Source: Bacillus sp. ZZV12-4809 (lineage in GTDB: Bacteria; Bacillota; Bacilli; Bacillales; Cytobacillaceae). From it: a stretch of DNA of 64,000 nucleotides. The stretch lies in contig NZ_VCRN01000002.1 in the NCBI RefSeq assembly GCF_009849585.1, forward strand, positions 124,001 through 188,000, written 5' to 3'. The notes beneath the pieces were generated by a model. That model was not told where the DNA came from. It saw only the letters and a program-made list of their open reading frames with translations, and did no database searches. Of this stretch, positions 52,310 to 62,125 are shown one piece after another. The translations under genes were made by a program, and so were the position numbers. Position 1 is the stretch's first letter; the number at the start of each line of letters is the position of its first letter.

Positions 52310-53256
52310 CAAAAATAGTTTTTATGGGCACACCGGATTTTTCAGTGCCGGTATTAAAGCAAGTAATAGAGGACGGATATGAAGTAATCGGGGTGGTTAC
52401 ACAGCCTGACAGACCAGTTGGAAGAAGAAAGGTCCTTACTCCCCCGCCTGTAAAAGTTGAAGCTGAAAAACAGGGGATCCCTGTATATCAGCCCGAAAAA
52501 ATCCGCCAGCCGGAAGAGCTGGAGAAAGTTCTGGCTCTTAAGCCTGACCTGATCGTCACAGCTGCGTTTGGACAAATTTTGCCGAAAGATCTCTTGGAAG
52601 CGCCTAAGTTTGGCTGTATAAATGTACATGCATCATTGCTTCCGGAATTGCGGGGCGGTGCACCTATTCATTACGCCATTCTTCAGGGGAAAGAAAAAAC
52701 TGGAATCACAATTATGTATATGGCCGAAAAGCTGGATGCCGGGGATATTTTAACACAAGTTGAGGTGCCGATTACTGAAACAGATACAGTCGGCACTCTT
52801 CACGATAAACTCAGCGAGGCGGGATCCAAACTTTTATCAGATACCCTGCCAAAGCTTCTGAATGGTGAATTGAATCCCATCAGGCAAAATGAAGAAGAAG
52901 CTACTTTTGCATATAACATCAAAAGAGAACAGGAAAAAATCGATTGGAGCAATACCGGCGAAGAAATTTATAACCACATAAGAGGGTTAAACCCATGGCC
53001 GGTTGCTTATACAACATTTGAAGGCAAAGTAATTAAAATCTGGAATTCAAAGAAGATCAGACATGCTGAAAACCATGACCCGGGAACAATCATCAGGCTT
53101 GAAGAAGACGGAATCGTTGTGGCAGCAGGGAATGAAACAGCGGTTAAAATTACTGAACTGCAGCCATCAGGTAAGAAAAAGATGCCAGCAGAACAATTTT
53201 TAAGAGGTGCAGGGTCCAATCTTACAGACGGCAGCCGTTTTGGAGACACCGAATGA
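52306..53256 (+). CDS. fmt: Fmt, methionyl-tRNA formyltransferase
   Basis: Formylates initiator Met-tRNA using 10-formyl-tetrahydrofolate. The product is 316 aa with [29 protein letters not shown], the folate and catalytic region [24 protein letters not shown] and [11 protein letters not shown], and a C-terminal OB-like tRNA-binding domain. It overlaps def and rsmB by 4 bases each. Confidence 0.96.
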   Translation: MTKIVFMGTPDFSVPVLKQVIEDGYEVIGVVTQPDRPVGRRKVLTPPPVKVEAEKQGIPVYQPEKIRQPEELEKVLALKPDLIVTAAFGQILPKDLLEAPKFGCINVHASLLPELRGGAPIHYAILQGKEKTGITIMYMAEKLDAGDILTQVEVPITETDTVGTLHDKLSEAGSKLLSDTLPKLLNGELNPIRQNEEEATFAYNIKREQEKIDWSNTGEEIYNHIRGLNPWPVAYTTFEGKVIKIWNSKKIRHAENHDPGTIIRLEEDGIVVAAGNETAVKITELQPSGKKKMPAEQFLRGAGSNLTDGSRFGDTE

Positions 53257-54608
53257 AAAAACTAAAGACGAAAAATGTAAGAGAAACTGCATTAGAGCTT
53301 CTCGAGGCCATTGAAAAAAACCAGTCTTACAGCAATCTTTTATTGAATAACGCTATCAAAAAGAATGAAATAGAACAGAAGGACATTGGGCTTCTTACCG
53401 AACTGACATATGGTACTCTCCAGCGCCGGATGACACTCGATTTTTACCTGAAGCCCTTTTTGGCAGGCAATAAAAAAGTCGAAAGCTGGGTCAATCAGCT
53501 CTTAAGGCTGACTCTGTATCAGATGGTTTATCTGGACAAAATTCCTGACCGCGCAGCCATTTTTGAAGCAGTAGAAATAGCAAAACGAAGAGGGCATAAA
53601 GGAATTTCCGGCATGGTCAACGGTGTGTTAAGAAATATTCAGAGGAAGGGGCTCCCAGATCTCGAACAAATTGAAGACAGTGTGGAGCGTCTCTCAATTG
53701 AAACGAGTCATCCCGAATGGCTAGTTAAAAGATGGGTCGATCAGCTTGGATTTGAAGAAGCAAAGAAAATGTGTGAAATAAACTTAACAGCCCCTCTGCA
53801 GACGGCAAGGGTAAATGAGGTAAAGACTTCCAGGGAGGAGTGCCTGTCACTTCTGGAGGAAGAAGGTTATAAAGTCGAACCAAGCCCATTTATACCAGTT
53901 GCCATAAAATGTTTAAGAGGCAACCTGGCCAATTCCCGTGTATTCAAAGATGGGCTGATTACCATTCAGGATGAAAGCTCCATGCTTGCTGCTTATGCCC
54001 TTGGAGGAAATCAAGATGAAAGAATCCTGGACACATGTGCAGCACCAGGAGGAAAAACCACACATATAGCAGAAAAACTGCAAAATACCGGACAGGTTAT
54101 ATCACTGGACCTTCACGAGCATAAGGTAAGGCTGATCAATGATAATGCTGATAGGCTGGGACTTTCAAATATTAGGACAAATGCCCTTGACAGCAGAAAA
54201 GTCCAGGAGCATTATGAAAAAGAATCTTTTGACCGTATTTTAGTGGATGCTCCTTGTTCAGGACTTGGAGTCATGAGAAGAAAGCCTGATATGAAATACA
54301 CGAAAAAAGAAGAAGATTTATATCATCTCCATAAGATTCAGAGAGATCTATTGGATGCCGTTTCACCTTTAGTGAAAAAAGGTGGTATTCTTGTATATAG
54401 TACGTGTACAGTGGACAAAGAAGAAAATCAGCATGTTGTTCACGCGTTTTTAAAGGACAATGCGGAATTTGAGGGAGATCCATCTGTTCAGGAGCGGATG
54501 CCTAATGCGATTACTCCATTAATAAATGGATTTGAAATGCAGATTTTACCGCAGGATATTGGTTCGGACGGGTTTTATATTGCCTGTCTGAGAAAGAAGG
54601 TGCAATAA
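53253..54608 (+). CDS. rsmB: RsmB, 16S rRNA m5C967 methyltransferase
   Basis: SAM-dependent rRNA cytosine-5 methyltransferase. The product is 451 aa: N-terminal NusB-like RNA-binding domain (about 1-130), then the Rossmann methyltransferase with [15 protein letters not shown] (SAM site), [15 protein letters not shown] (PC motif cysteine) and [10 protein letters not shown] (TC motif cysteine). It overlaps fmt by 4 bases; rlmN starts directly after its stop. Confidence 0.95.
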   Translation: MKKLKTKNVRETALELLEAIEKNQSYSNLLLNNAIKKNEIEQKDIGLLTELTYGTLQRRMTLDFYLKPFLAGNKKVESWVNQLLRLTLYQMVYLDKIPDRAAIFEAVEIAKRRGHKGISGMVNGVLRNIQRKGLPDLEQIEDSVERLSIETSHPEWLVKRWVDQLGFEEAKKMCEINLTAPLQTARVNEVKTSREECLSLLEEEGYKVEPSPFIPVAIKCLRGNLANSRVFKDGLITIQDESSMLAAYALGGNQDERILDTCAAPGGKTTHIAEKLQNTGQVISLDLHEHKVRLINDNADRLGLSNIRTNALDSRKVQEHYEKESFDRILVDAPCSGLGVMRRKPDMKYTKKEEDLYHLHKIQRDLLDAVSPLVKKGGILVYSTCTVDKEENQHVVHAFLKDNAEFEGDPSVQERMPNAITPLINGFEMQILPQDIGSDGFYIACLRKKVQ

Positions 54609-55691
54609 ATGGAACAAAATACAGCAGAGAAAATGACAGCAGAACAAAAAACATCCATTTATACTTTACAGCTCCATGAGCTGAAGGAATGGCTTAAAGA
54701 AAATAATGAGAAAGCCTTCAGGGCTGAGCAAATATTTGATTGGCTTTATACAAAGAGAGTCACATCATTTGAGGATATGACAAATCTGTCAAAAGGGCTG
54801 CGGGATACCTTATCAGCAAATTTTTCGCTGACAACCCTTAAAACGATCATCCAGCAGGAGTCAGCTGATGGGACGATTAAGTTTTTATTTGAACTTCATG
54901 ACGGCTATTCGATTGAAACTGTACTGATGAGACATGACTACGGGAATTCAGTATGTGTTACCACTCAGGTTGGCTGCCGGATCGGATGCACATTCTGTGC
55001 TTCCACATTAGGCGGTTTAAAACGTAATCTTGAAGCAGGAGAAATTGTTGCTCAAGTCGTAAAAGTACAACAGGCACTTGATGAGACAGATGAACGGGTC
55101 AGTTCAGTTGTTATTATGGGAATTGGTGAGCCATTTGATAATTATGACAGCATGCTCTCATTCCTTAAAATTATCAACCATGATAAAGGACTGAACATCG
55201 GCGCACGCCATATCACTGTATCGACAAGCGGAATCATTCCAAAAATCTATAAATTTGCAGATGAAAATATGCAGATTAATTTCGCGATTTCCTTACATGC
55301 TCCAAACACCGAAATCAGAAGCCGCCTTATGCCAATAAATAGAGCATATAAGCTGCCGGACCTTATGGATTCAATCAGGTATTATATTAATAAGACAGGC
55401 AGGCGTGTAAGCTTCGAATATGGCTTATTTGGAGGGGTAAATGATCAGGTGGAACATGCAGAAGAGCTTGCTAAGTTAATAAAAAATGTTAAGTGCCATG
55501 TTAACCTGATTCCAGTAAACTATGTGCCGGAGCGGGATTATGTAAGAACACCCAAGGATCAGATTTTTGCATTTGAAAAGACACTCAAGAATCACGGCAT
55601 TAATGTAACCATTCGCAGGGAGCACGGTCATGATATAGATGCAGCATGCGGACAACTTCGTGCAAAGGAGCGAAAAGAGGAGACGAGGTGA
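54609..55691 (+). CDS. rlmN: RlmN, 23S rRNA/tRNA adenine-C2 methyltransferase
   Basis: Radical-SAM enzyme that makes m2A2503 in 23S rRNA and m2A37 in some tRNAs. The product is 360 aa with the 4Fe-4S motif [43 protein letters not shown] and the C-terminal mechanistic cysteine in [11 protein letters not shown]. The start follows the rsmB TAA without a gap, with AGAAGGTG in the rsmB end as SD. Confidence 0.95.
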   Translation: MEQNTAEKMTAEQKTSIYTLQLHELKEWLKENNEKAFRAEQIFDWLYTKRVTSFEDMTNLSKGLRDTLSANFSLTTLKTIIQQESADGTIKFLFELHDGYSIETVLMRHDYGNSVCVTTQVGCRIGCTFCASTLGGLKRNLEAGEIVAQVVKVQQALDETDERVSSVVIMGIGEPFDNYDSMLSFLKIINHDKGLNIGARHITVSTSGIIPKIYKFADENMQINFAISLHAPNTEIRSRLMPINRAYKLPDLMDSIRYYINKTGRRVSFEYGLFGGVNDQVEHAEELAKLIKNVKCHVNLIPVNYVPERDYVRTPKDQIFAFEKTLKNHGINVTIRREHGHDIDAACGQLRAKERKEETR

Positions 55692-55695
55692 CAGA

Positions 55696-56460
55696 ATGAA
55701 AGCTGTTTTTATGACAGATAGAGGCAAAGTCAGGCAGCATAATGAAGATAATGGCGGCATCTATATTAACAGCGGGGGACAGCGCCTTGCCATCGTAGCA
55801 GATGGCATGGGCGGCCACCGTGCTGGTGATGTGGCAAGCGAAATGACTTTAACGAGTTTAAAAGGATTCTGGGATCAAACAGATTACTTTCAGACGGCCG
55901 ATGAGGCTGAAGGGTGGCTGCAGAAGCATATTGCAGAGGTCAACACCATTCTGTATGAACATTCGAAAGTGAATGAACAGTGCGAGGGTATGGGGACTAC
56001 TGTTGTTGCTGCGATTTGTACCGACCGTTTTGCGACTATTGCAAATATCGGAGACAGCAGATGTTATATTTTAAATGAATCAGGTTTTCAGCAGCTGACG
56101 GAAGATCATTCCCTGGTGAATGAACTTGTAAGGTCAGGGCAGATTACAAAGGAAGATGCCGAGCATCACCCAAGAAAAAACGTTCTGCTGAGAGCATTGG
56201 GAACTGAAGCAGCTGTTGAGATGGATATTAAAACCATTACATTCGAAGAAGGCGACTTATTATTATTATGCTCTGACGGATTATCTAACAAGGTGGCTGT
56301 GCCTGATATGAGTGAAATTCTCAATAGCGGAGGTACACTGGAAGAAAAAGCCTCAGTGCTGATAGAAAAAGCCAATGATAATGGCGGAGAAGATAATATT
56401 ACGCTCGTGATTGCTGAGTATTATGAAAGCAATGAGAGCGGGATGATAAATGATGATTAA
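55696..56460 (+). CDS. prpC: PrpC, PP2C-type Ser/Thr phosphatase
   Basis: Removes phosphates added by PrkC. The product is 254 aa, equal to B. subtilis PrpC. Metal-site residues lie in TDRGKVRQHNEDNGG, ADGMGGHRAGDVAS, IGDSRCYIL, LCSDGLSNKV and GGEDNITLVI. The start ATG 55696 follows GAGGTG; the frame is open upstream into rlmN. It overlaps prkC by 11 bases, tying the antagonists together. Confidence 0.95.
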   Translation: MKAVFMTDRGKVRQHNEDNGGIYINSGGQRLAIVADGMGGHRAGDVASEMTLTSLKGFWDQTDYFQTADEAEGWLQKHIAEVNTILYEHSKVNEQCEGMGTTVVAAICTDRFATIANIGDSRCYILNESGFQQLTEDHSLVNELVRSGQITKEDAEHHPRKNVLLRALGTEAAVEMDIKTITFEEGDLLLLCSDGLSNKVAVPDMSEILNSGGTLEEKASVLIEKANDNGGEDNITLVIAEYYESNESGMINDD

Positions 56461-58447
56461 GGGAAAAAGATTAAGCGGCCGCTATAAGATTATTGAAATG
56501 ATTGGCGGAGGAGGCATGGCAAATGTCTATCTGGCCCATGATATGATTCTTGATCGTGATGTAGCCGTGAAAGTGCTTCGGATGGACTTTGCCGAAGATG
56601 AAGAATTTATCCGCCGTTTTCATCGTGAAGCCCAGTCTGCTACCAGCCTAGCCCACCCGAATATCGTCAATATCTATGATGTTGGCGAGGAGGATACAAT
56701 CTATTATATTGTGATGGAATATGTAGATGGACAAACGTTAAAGCAATACATACAGCAAAACAGCCCTATTCCCATAGATGATGCTTTGGAAATTTTGAAA
56801 CAGCTGACCTCAGCCATCTCTCATGCACATCAGAACCATATCATCCATAGGGATATTAAACCGCATAATATTTTGATAGACAGGCATGGTAATGTTAAGA
56901 TTACTGACTTTGGAATTGCAATGGCTTTAAGTGCAACCAGCATAACCCAGACCAATTCGGTGTTAGGCTCTGTTCATTATCTTTCTCCTGAACAGGCAAG
57001 AGGGGGAATGGCCAATAGAAAGTCTGATATCTATTCCCTTGGCATTGTTATGTTTGAGCTGCTGACAGGCAGACTTCCTTTCTCAGGTGAATCTGCTGTA
57101 TCAATAGCACTTAAACATCTGCAGTCGGAGACGCCTTCGCTTAAGAGATGGAATCCCTCCATTCCGCAAAGTGTTGAAAATATCGTTTTAAAAGCAACCG
57201 CCAAAGATCCTTTTCACAGGTATGATTCTGTTGAAGAAATGGAAGAAGATATCAGAACAGCTCTAGAGCCCGAAAGGCTGCATGAAAAGAAATTTATAGT
57301 GCCGATTGACGATGATGCAACCAAAGCTATCCCTGTTATTACAGATGACGGCTCATTTCAGAGTATGGACGAAACCCTTGTGCATGCAAAGGATCCAAAG
57401 GGTGACACGCAGCCTGCAGCAAAACCTCTCCCTGAAAAGAATAAGAAGGAGAAAAAGAAGAAAAAAAAGAAAAAGAAATGGCCAATCATACTTGTATCAG
57501 TCTTTATGTTTTTGATTGTGACAGCAATCCTGGCTATAACCGTTTTCCCTGATCTTTTGGAGCCAAAGGATGTTCAGGTTCCGGATGTGTCCGGCAAAGA
57601 GGTGGAAGATGCAGTGGCAGAGCTAATTGCCGCAGGATTTACGGTTAGGGATACAAAGCCGATCAGTGACCCTGATGTTGAAGAAGGCCTGGTTGTTAAA
57701 ACAGATCCAAAAGCAGGCAGGACTGTCAAAGAGGGAACTGCCATTGATATCTATGAAAGCTCAGGCAAGGAAAAATTTGAATTAGCAGATTACCAGGGAA
57801 GGCAATTTGATGATGTTGTCCGCCTTCTTGAAAGCAAAAATTTTAAAAGCATTGAAAAAAACGAAGAAACTAATGATAGTGAGCCGGCCGGGACCATCTT
57901 GGATCAAAACCTATCAGAAGGTGATCTCGTCGTTCCGGAGGATACGGAATTGATTTTCACTGTCAGCAAAGGCCCAGCGCCGATTGCATTAAAAGATTTA
58001 CGCGGCTATAACGAAAAAGGTCTGCAGGAGTACGAAGAATCTTCCGGATTGAAAGTTGATTATGGGGAAGAAGAGTATCATGAGGAAGTCCCTGAAGGGC
58101 TTGTTATCAAACAGGATCCGGCTCCAGGAACTAATCTGACGAGGGGACAGAAGGTGACAGTGGTTCTTTCGAAGGGAAAAAAAGAGCTCCTTCCTAAGAC
58201 TGAAAATATTGAGATCAGTGTTCCATATGAGCCTGCCTCCGAAGGTGAGCCAAACGAAGTTCAGATTATCATTAAAGATATGAATAATACAGGTTCTGAA
58301 CCCATGCATACAGAGCTGATATATGAAGATGTGGTAATACCAATCGATCTGACAATAGCCCCTGGACAGAATGCCTCCTATAAGGTTCTGCGGGATGGCC
58401 AGGTTTTTGAGGAAAAGGAAATACCTTATCCGGATGAAGAATCATAA
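56450..58447 (+). CDS. prkC: PrkC, PASTA-domain Ser/Thr protein kinase
   Basis: Membrane kinase that senses muropeptides and can trigger spore germination and cell wall responses. The product is 665 aa. The kinase domain (about 10-275) has GGGGMANVYLAHD, the ATP lysine in VAVKVL, HRDIKPHNIL and DFG. A linker ends in an unusually long lysine run (about 328-343) before a single membrane segment (about 344-366). Three extracellular PASTA repeats follow (about 372-440, 443-510, 511-577), then an Ig-like C-terminal domain. Two start ATGs are adjacent (56450 and 56453). Confidence 0.95.
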   Translation: MMIKGKRLSGRYKIIEMIGGGGMANVYLAHDMILDRDVAVKVLRMDFAEDEEFIRRFHREAQSATSLAHPNIVNIYDVGEEDTIYYIVMEYVDGQTLKQYIQQNSPIPIDDALEILKQLTSAISHAHQNHIIHRDIKPHNILIDRHGNVKITDFGIAMALSATSITQTNSVLGSVHYLSPEQARGGMANRKSDIYSLGIVMFELLTGRLPFSGESAVSIALKHLQSETPSLKRWNPSIPQSVENIVLKATAKDPFHRYDSVEEMEEDIRTALEPERLHEKKFIVPIDDDATKAIPVITDDGSFQSMDETLVHAKDPKGDTQPAAKPLPEKNKKEKKKKKKKKKWPIILVSVFMFLIVTAILAITVFPDLLEPKDVQVPDVSGKEVEDAVAELIAAGFTVRDTKPISDPDVEEGLVVKTDPKAGRTVKEGTAIDIYESSGKEKFELADYQGRQFDDVVRLLESKNFKSIEKNEETNDSEPAGTILDQNLSEGDLVVPEDTELIFTVSKGPAPIALKDLRGYNEKGLQEYEESSGLKVDYGEEEYHEEVPEGLVIKQDPAPGTNLTRGQKVTVVLSKGKKELLPKTENIEISVPYEPASEGEPNEVQIIIKDMNNTGSEPMHTELIYEDVVIPIDLTIAPGQNASYKVLRDGQVFEEKEIPYPDEES

Positions 58448-58462
58448 GCAAGGAGTGTTGCT

Positions 58463-59344
58463 ATGCCTGAGGGCAAAATCATTAAAGCCTTAGCCGGGTT
58501 TTATTATGTATTAAGCGGCAATGAAGTCATTCAGTGCCGCGGACGCGGAGTTTTTAGGAAAAATAAAGTTACACCGCTTGTCGGTGATGAAGTTGTATTT
58601 CAGGCTGAAAGTAATACAGAAGGATACATCTTAGAAGTAAAGGAACGGAAAAATGAGCTGATTCGTCCGCCGATTGCCAATGTTGATCAGGCCATTCTAG
58701 TATTCTCAGCTGTTGAACCGGGCTTTAGCACTTCTCTTTTAGATCGTTTCCTGGTTCTGGTTGAATTTAATCATATTAAGCCGCTCATCTGCATTACTAA
58801 AATTGACCTGGCGGACGAGGATGAGTATAGGGAAATTCAGCAATATGCAGCGGATTACCGCAAAGCAGGCTATGATGTCTTGCTGACCTCCTCTGAAACA
58901 GAAGAAGGCGTTAAAGATCTTATGCCCTATCTGGAAGGTGAGATATCTGTTTTTGCCGGACAGTCAGGGGTAGGGAAATCTTCTTTGTTAAATGTTTTAA
59001 GACCGGACCTGGAGCTGAAAACAAATGATATTTCTTCACATTTGGGCCGGGGGAAGCATACGACCAGACATGTAGAGCTGATCGAGGTTGGAAAAGGGCT
59101 TGTTGCTGATACACCGGGTTTCAGCTCACTTGAATTCACAGATATTGAACTGGAGGATCTCAATTATTGCTTTCCGGAAATACAGGAAAAAAGCGAACTT
59201 TGCAAATTTAGAGGATGCCTGCACATGGCTGAGCCTAAATGTGCTGTAAAGGCCGACTGTGAAAAAGGTGAAATACCAGCCTACAGGTATGAACATTATA
59301 AAACCTTTCTGCAGGAAATCAAAGATAGAAAGCCGAGGTATTAA
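58463..59344 (+). CDS. rsgA: RsgA (YloQ), circularly permuted ribosome-assembly GTPase
   Basis: Late 30S maturation factor. The product is 293 aa: N-terminal OB fold (about 1-65), GTPase with permuted order G4 (TKIDL), G1 (GQSGVGKSSLLN), G2 and G3 (DTPGFSS), and a C-terminal zinc motif (LCKFRGCLHMAEPKCAVK). AAGGAGTG precedes ATG 58463. rpe follows after 3 bases. Confidence 0.95.
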   Translation: MPEGKIIKALAGFYYVLSGNEVIQCRGRGVFRKNKVTPLVGDEVVFQAESNTEGYILEVKERKNELIRPPIANVDQAILVFSAVEPGFSTSLLDRFLVLVEFNHIKPLICITKIDLADEDEYREIQQYAADYRKAGYDVLLTSSETEEGVKDLMPYLEGEISVFAGQSGVGKSSLLNVLRPDLELKTNDISSHLGRGKHTTRHVELIEVGKGLVADTPGFSSLEFTDIELEDLNYCFPEIQEKSELCKFRGCLHMAEPKCAVKADCEKGEIPAYRYEHYKTFLQEIKDRKPRY

Positions 59345-59347
59345 TTT

Positions 59348-59998
59348 ATGGTAAAAATAGCACCTTCTATTTTATCGGCAGACTTTTCTAAATTGGGAGA
59401 AGAGATTAAAGATGTTGAACGCGGCGGCGCCGATTATATTCATGTGGATGTAATGGACGGCCATTTTGTGCCGAATATCACAATCGGTCCATTAATAGTT
59501 GATGCCATCCGTCCTGTTACCAAGCTGCCCCTTGACGTTCATTTGATGATAGAAGATCCGGATAGCTATATTGAAGCATTTGCTAATGCGGGGGCAGATT
59601 ACATCACTGTTCATGCAGAAGCATGCAAGCACCTTCACAGAACGGTTCATTTTATTAAATCCTTAGGTGTCAAGGCAGGAGTGGTTCTAAATCCAGCTAC
59701 ACCAGTTAATATGTTAGAGCATGTTATCGAAGATATTGATATGGTATTGCTTATGACTGTTAATCCCGGTTTTGGAGGGCAAAAATTCATTCCAGCTGTT
59801 CTTCCGAAGATTTCAGCCGTTAAGGAATTGGCTGACTCAAAAGGTCTAAACATCGAAATTGAAGTGGACGGCGGAGTTAATGAAGAAACAGCCCAATTGT
59901 GTATTGAAGCTGGAGCGAACGTGCTGGTTGCTGGGTCAGCAATTTATAATCAAAAAGACAGAGCTGCGGCGATTGCTGCTTTAAAGGGTTCGCATTAA
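59348..59998 (+). CDS. rpe: Rpe, ribulose-phosphate 3-epimerase
   Basis: Pentose phosphate pathway TIM-barrel enzyme interconverting ribulose 5-phosphate and xylulose 5-phosphate. The product is 216 aa with [56 protein letters not shown] and [11 protein letters not shown] (metal and catalytic residues). GAGGT in the rsgA end is the SD. A terminator follows. Confidence 0.96.
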   Translation: MVKIAPSILSADFSKLGEEIKDVERGGADYIHVDVMDGHFVPNITIGPLIVDAIRPVTKLPLDVHLMIEDPDSYIEAFANAGADYITVHAEACKHLHRTVHFIKSLGVKAGVVLNPATPVNMLEHVIEDIDMVLLMTVNPGFGGQKFIPAVLPKISAVKELADSKGLNIEIEVDGGVNEETAQLCIEAGANVLVAGSAIYNQKDRAAAIAALKGSH

Positions 59999-60000
59999 TA

Positions 60001-60029
60001 AAAGCCAGCTGGAATACAGCTGGCTTTTT
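60001..60029 (+). terminator. Terminator after rpe
   Basis: AAAGCCAGCTG (60001-60011) pairs with CAGCTGGCTTT (60017-60027) around GAATA, with T run to 60029. It ends the coaBC-to-rpe gene group. Confidence 0.92.
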
Positions 60030-60067
60030 GTCATTTAAGATACATAAAATGAATGGAGCAATGTATA

Positions 60068-60715
60068 ATGATTATCAATATTTTAGCCGGCGGCCCTGAT
60101 GACCTGCTGCCTGATCTGAGTTCGTTAAATGATACTGCTGTTATTTGGGTCGGGGTAGACAGAGGGGTACTTACTCTAATTCAAAGAGGGATTCAGCCGC
60201 AAAAGGCATTTGGTGATTTTGATTCGGTGTCAACAGACGAGCTTCTTATCATTGAAGAAAATGTAAAAGAGCTGAACAGGTTCAAGCCGGAGAAGGACGA
60301 AACGGACATGGAGCTTGCCCTGAATTGGGCACTCGGCCAAAAACCTGAAAAAGTCCGTTTACTTGGTGCAACTGGCGGCAGGCTGGACCACTTGTTTGCA
60401 AATATTCAGCTGCTAATAAAGCCCGCACTTGCGGAATTCTTAGTTCCTGTTGAAATTATTGACAAAACGAATATGGTTTATATTAAGACTCCGGGGCAGT
60501 ACAGCATAAAGAAATATTCAGAATTCAAATACATTTCTTTTGTTCCGATCACAATGGAAATTAAAGGCCTCACCCTAAGAAATTTCAAGTATCCGCTGAC
60601 AGATCGCACCGTATTTGCCGGTTCTACTCTTTGTATCAGCAATGAACTTATTGATGATTGTGGTACTTTTTCTTTTACTGAAGGCATATTAATGGTTGTA
60701 AGAAGCAAGGATTAA
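60068..60715 (+). CDS. thiN: ThiN (YloS), thiamine pyrophosphokinase
   Basis: Makes thiamine pyrophosphate from thiamine and ATP. The product is 215 aa: N-terminal catalytic domain with ILAGGPDDLLPDLS, WVGVDRGVLTLI, AFGDFDSV and KDETDMELALNWAL, LLGATGGRLDHLFANIQLL, and a C-terminal beta domain (PLTDRTVFAGSTLCISNELI). The start ATG 60068 has GGAG about 9 bases upstream. An in-frame ATG at 60053 would put that SD inside the gene. Confidence 0.92.
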   Translation: MIINILAGGPDDLLPDLSSLNDTAVIWVGVDRGVLTLIQRGIQPQKAFGDFDSVSTDELLIIEENVKELNRFKPEKDETDMELALNWALGQKPEKVRLLGATGGRLDHLFANIQLLIKPALAEFLVPVEIIDKTNMVYIKTPGQYSIKKYSEFKYISFVPITMEIKGLTLRNFKYPLTDRTVFAGSTLCISNELIDDCGTFSFTEGILMVVRSKD

Positions 60716-60718
60716 ATG

Positions 60719-60739
60719 CCGGGCAGATGCTGCCCAGCA
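60719..60739 (+). other. Short hairpin after thiN
   Basis: GGGCAG-ATG-CTGCCC is a 6-bp perfect stem directly after the thiN stop, without a T run. It could protect the 3' end of the message but is not a normal terminator. Confidence 0.4.
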
Positions 60740-60891
60740 GGATGCAGGAAGCTGGATAAATGTCTTAGCATGAATTGCTTTCTGATCATTTTTTGTAATC
60801 ATGAGTACTCATCTTTCATTATTTGAATAAGATGGTAAAGACGATTTAAGGACAGAATGGATGCGTAAGATCGTGAGGAGGGACACGAGTA

Positions 60892-60972
60892 ATGAGATTT
60901 TATACAATCAAACTTCCTAAATTTCTAGGAGGCATTGTGCGTGCCATGTTAGGGACCTTCAAAAAAGGGTAG
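60892..60972 (+). CDS. spoVM: SpoVM, 26-residue spore coat/cortex morphogenetic peptide
   Basis: An amphipathic helix peptide that recognises the convex forespore membrane and anchors SpoIVA at the start of coat assembly. The 26-aa sequence begins MRFYTIKLPKFLGG and ends RAMLGTFKKG. It differs from the B. subtilis peptide by only a few residues: K2R and changes in the last five positions. GAGGAGGG lies 9 bases before ATG 60892. It is too short for ordinary gene callers. It lies between thiN and rpmB, as in B. subtilis. Confidence 0.95.
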   Translation: MRFYTIKLPKFLGGIVRAMLGTFKKG

Positions 60973-61009
60973 ACACCCATAAATTAAAAAGAAAATAGCA
61001 TCTAAACTT

Positions 61010-61037
61010 GGCACCTCATTGGGGTGCTTTTATTTTT
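61010..61037 (+). terminator. Terminator after spoVM
   Basis: GCACC (61011-61015) pairs with GGTGC (61023-61027), followed by TTTTATTTTTT. A short stem with a strong T-rich tail. Confidence 0.7.
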
Positions 61038-61080
61038 TGCCTTAATGGGAGAGAATGTTAAGGGGTCATAGAAGGAAAAT

Positions 61081-61107
61081 AAAAAAGGACATCCAAAAGG
61101 GATGTCC
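61081..61107 (-). terminator. Terminator of rpmB (minus strand)
   Basis: On the minus strand GGACATCC-CTTTT-GGATGTCC is followed by six T (bases 61107 down to 61081). It lies 9 bases past the rpmB stop. Confidence 0.88.
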
Positions 61108-61116
61108 CTGAGCATG

Positions 61117-61305
61117 TTAGACGCGCTCAACTTTACCTGATTTAAGTGCTCTTGCAGAAACCCAAACACGTTTAGGTTTACCGTCTACAAGAATACGTAC
61201 CTTCTGAAGGTTAGCACCCCAAGTGCGCTTGTTAGCGTTCATTGCGTGAGAACGTGCGTTACCTGAAGTTGTTTTTTTACCAGTTACTACACATTTGCGT
61301 GGCAT
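61117..61305 (-). CDS. rpmB: Ribosomal protein bL28
   Basis: A 62-aa large-subunit protein. [38 protein letters not shown] and [13 protein letters not shown] are family core. The start at 61305 is preceded on the minus strand by AAGGAGGG. A longer frame to 61332 passes through that SD and is rejected. Only one cysteine (C5) is present, so this is a zinc-free (C-) form. It is transcribed away from yloU. Confidence 0.96.
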   Translation of the reverse strand: MPRKCVVTGKKTTSGNARSHAMNANKRTWGANLQKVRILVDGKPKRVWVSARALKSGKVERV

Positions 61306-61370
61306 GTATGTTTCCCTCCTTACTAAAAGCATAAGCTGAAACTATTTTTCAATGCTTTCATTTGCAATAG

Positions 61371-61424
61371 TCAGATTCATCCATCTGAATTAATGCGGAA
61401 TCCCTTTGCGGGTTTCGGCATTAA
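61371..61424 (-). promoter_or_regulatory. Two tandem hairpins in the rpmB leader
   Basis: TCAGAT (61371-61376) / ATCTGA (61383-61388), and TTAATGC-GAA-CCC (61390-61404) / GGG-TTC-GCATTAA (61410-61424) with two mismatches. Neither is followed by a T run, so they may be a regulatory leader rather than terminators. Confidence 0.45.
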
Positions 61425-61491
61425 AAGATACTTTAATAATTTATCATACAACCCTTCTGATTGCAATAGTTTGCTTTCAAGAAAATTTCCT

Positions 61492-61523
61492 TGACATAGG
61501 GGGCTGGAGCATGAGCTATAATA
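61492..61523 (+). promoter_or_regulatory. Candidate yloU-fakA promoter
   Basis: Perfect TTGACA (61492-61497) and perfect TATAAT (61518-61523), but 20 bases apart instead of 17. Both hexamers being perfect makes chance less likely; the spacing argues against high activity without help. Confidence 0.45.
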
Positions 61524-61746
61524 GGGATAAAGAAGTATGACTTTCAATATCAAAGCTCATATAGTAGAATATTATAAGGTATGCTTTAAGCTTGGAGTTA
61601 GAAAGACCGCTGCCCGGCTAGAAAGAGAATGGTATCTTGCCGGCAGGCTAAGCCTCGGGAGGGTTCAATTCAGGCCAGCACTATCGTTAGGCGGGAGTGC
61701 TTGAAGAAACTTTTATGTAAAGCAATTTCTAAAGGGGGAACGAACC

Positions 61747-62109
61747 ATGTCCATTGAATTAAAAACAAATTTCGGGCAAATTGATATCTCTAATGATGTA
61801 ATTGCAACAATAGCGGGTGGTGCAGCAGTGGACTGCTACGGCATCGTAGGAATGGCCTCTAAAAATCAAATTAAGGATGGCCTTACAGATATCCTGCGAA
61901 AAGAAAATTTTACCCGTGGTGTAATTGTGCGTCAGGAAGAAGATGAAGTACATATTGATATGTATATTATTGTTAGTTACGGAACGAAAATTTCCGAGGT
62001 TGCCCATAATGTGCAATCTAAAGTGAAATACACCCTTGATAAAACAGTTGGGCTTAGCACTGACTCGGTTAATATTTACGTTCAGGGAGTTCGAGTAACG
62101 AACCCGTAG
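61747..62109 (+). CDS. yloU: YloU, Asp23/DUF322 family protein
   Basis: A 120-aa Asp23 family protein; members gather at the membrane and relate to envelope stress, and this one accompanies fakA in Firmicutes. Conserved features: GQIDISNDVIATIAGGAAVDCYGIVGMASKNQIKDGL and MYIIVSYGTKISEVAHNVQSKVKY, then VQGVRVTNP at the end. AAAGGGGG precedes ATG. It is followed after 16 bases by fakA in one operon. Confidence 0.92.
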   Translation: MSIELKTNFGQIDISNDVIATIAGGAAVDCYGIVGMASKNQIKDGLTDILRKENFTRGVIVRQEEDEVHIDMYIIVSYGTKISEVAHNVQSKVKYTLDKTVGLSTDSVNIYVQGVRVTNP

Positions 62110-62125
62110 TGAGGAGGAAAGACTT

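Larger units (their letters stand above)
61306..61746. other. rpmB-yloU divergent intergenic region (441 bases)
   Basis: No gene. The left part is the rpmB leader and promoter (minus strand) with two tandem hairpins (61371-61424). On the minus strand TTGCAA near 61470 and TAAATT 17 bases further on could be its promoter, a weak match. The right part holds a SigA-like promoter (61492-61523) and a structured leader of about 215 bases before yloU. Confidence 0.6.
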
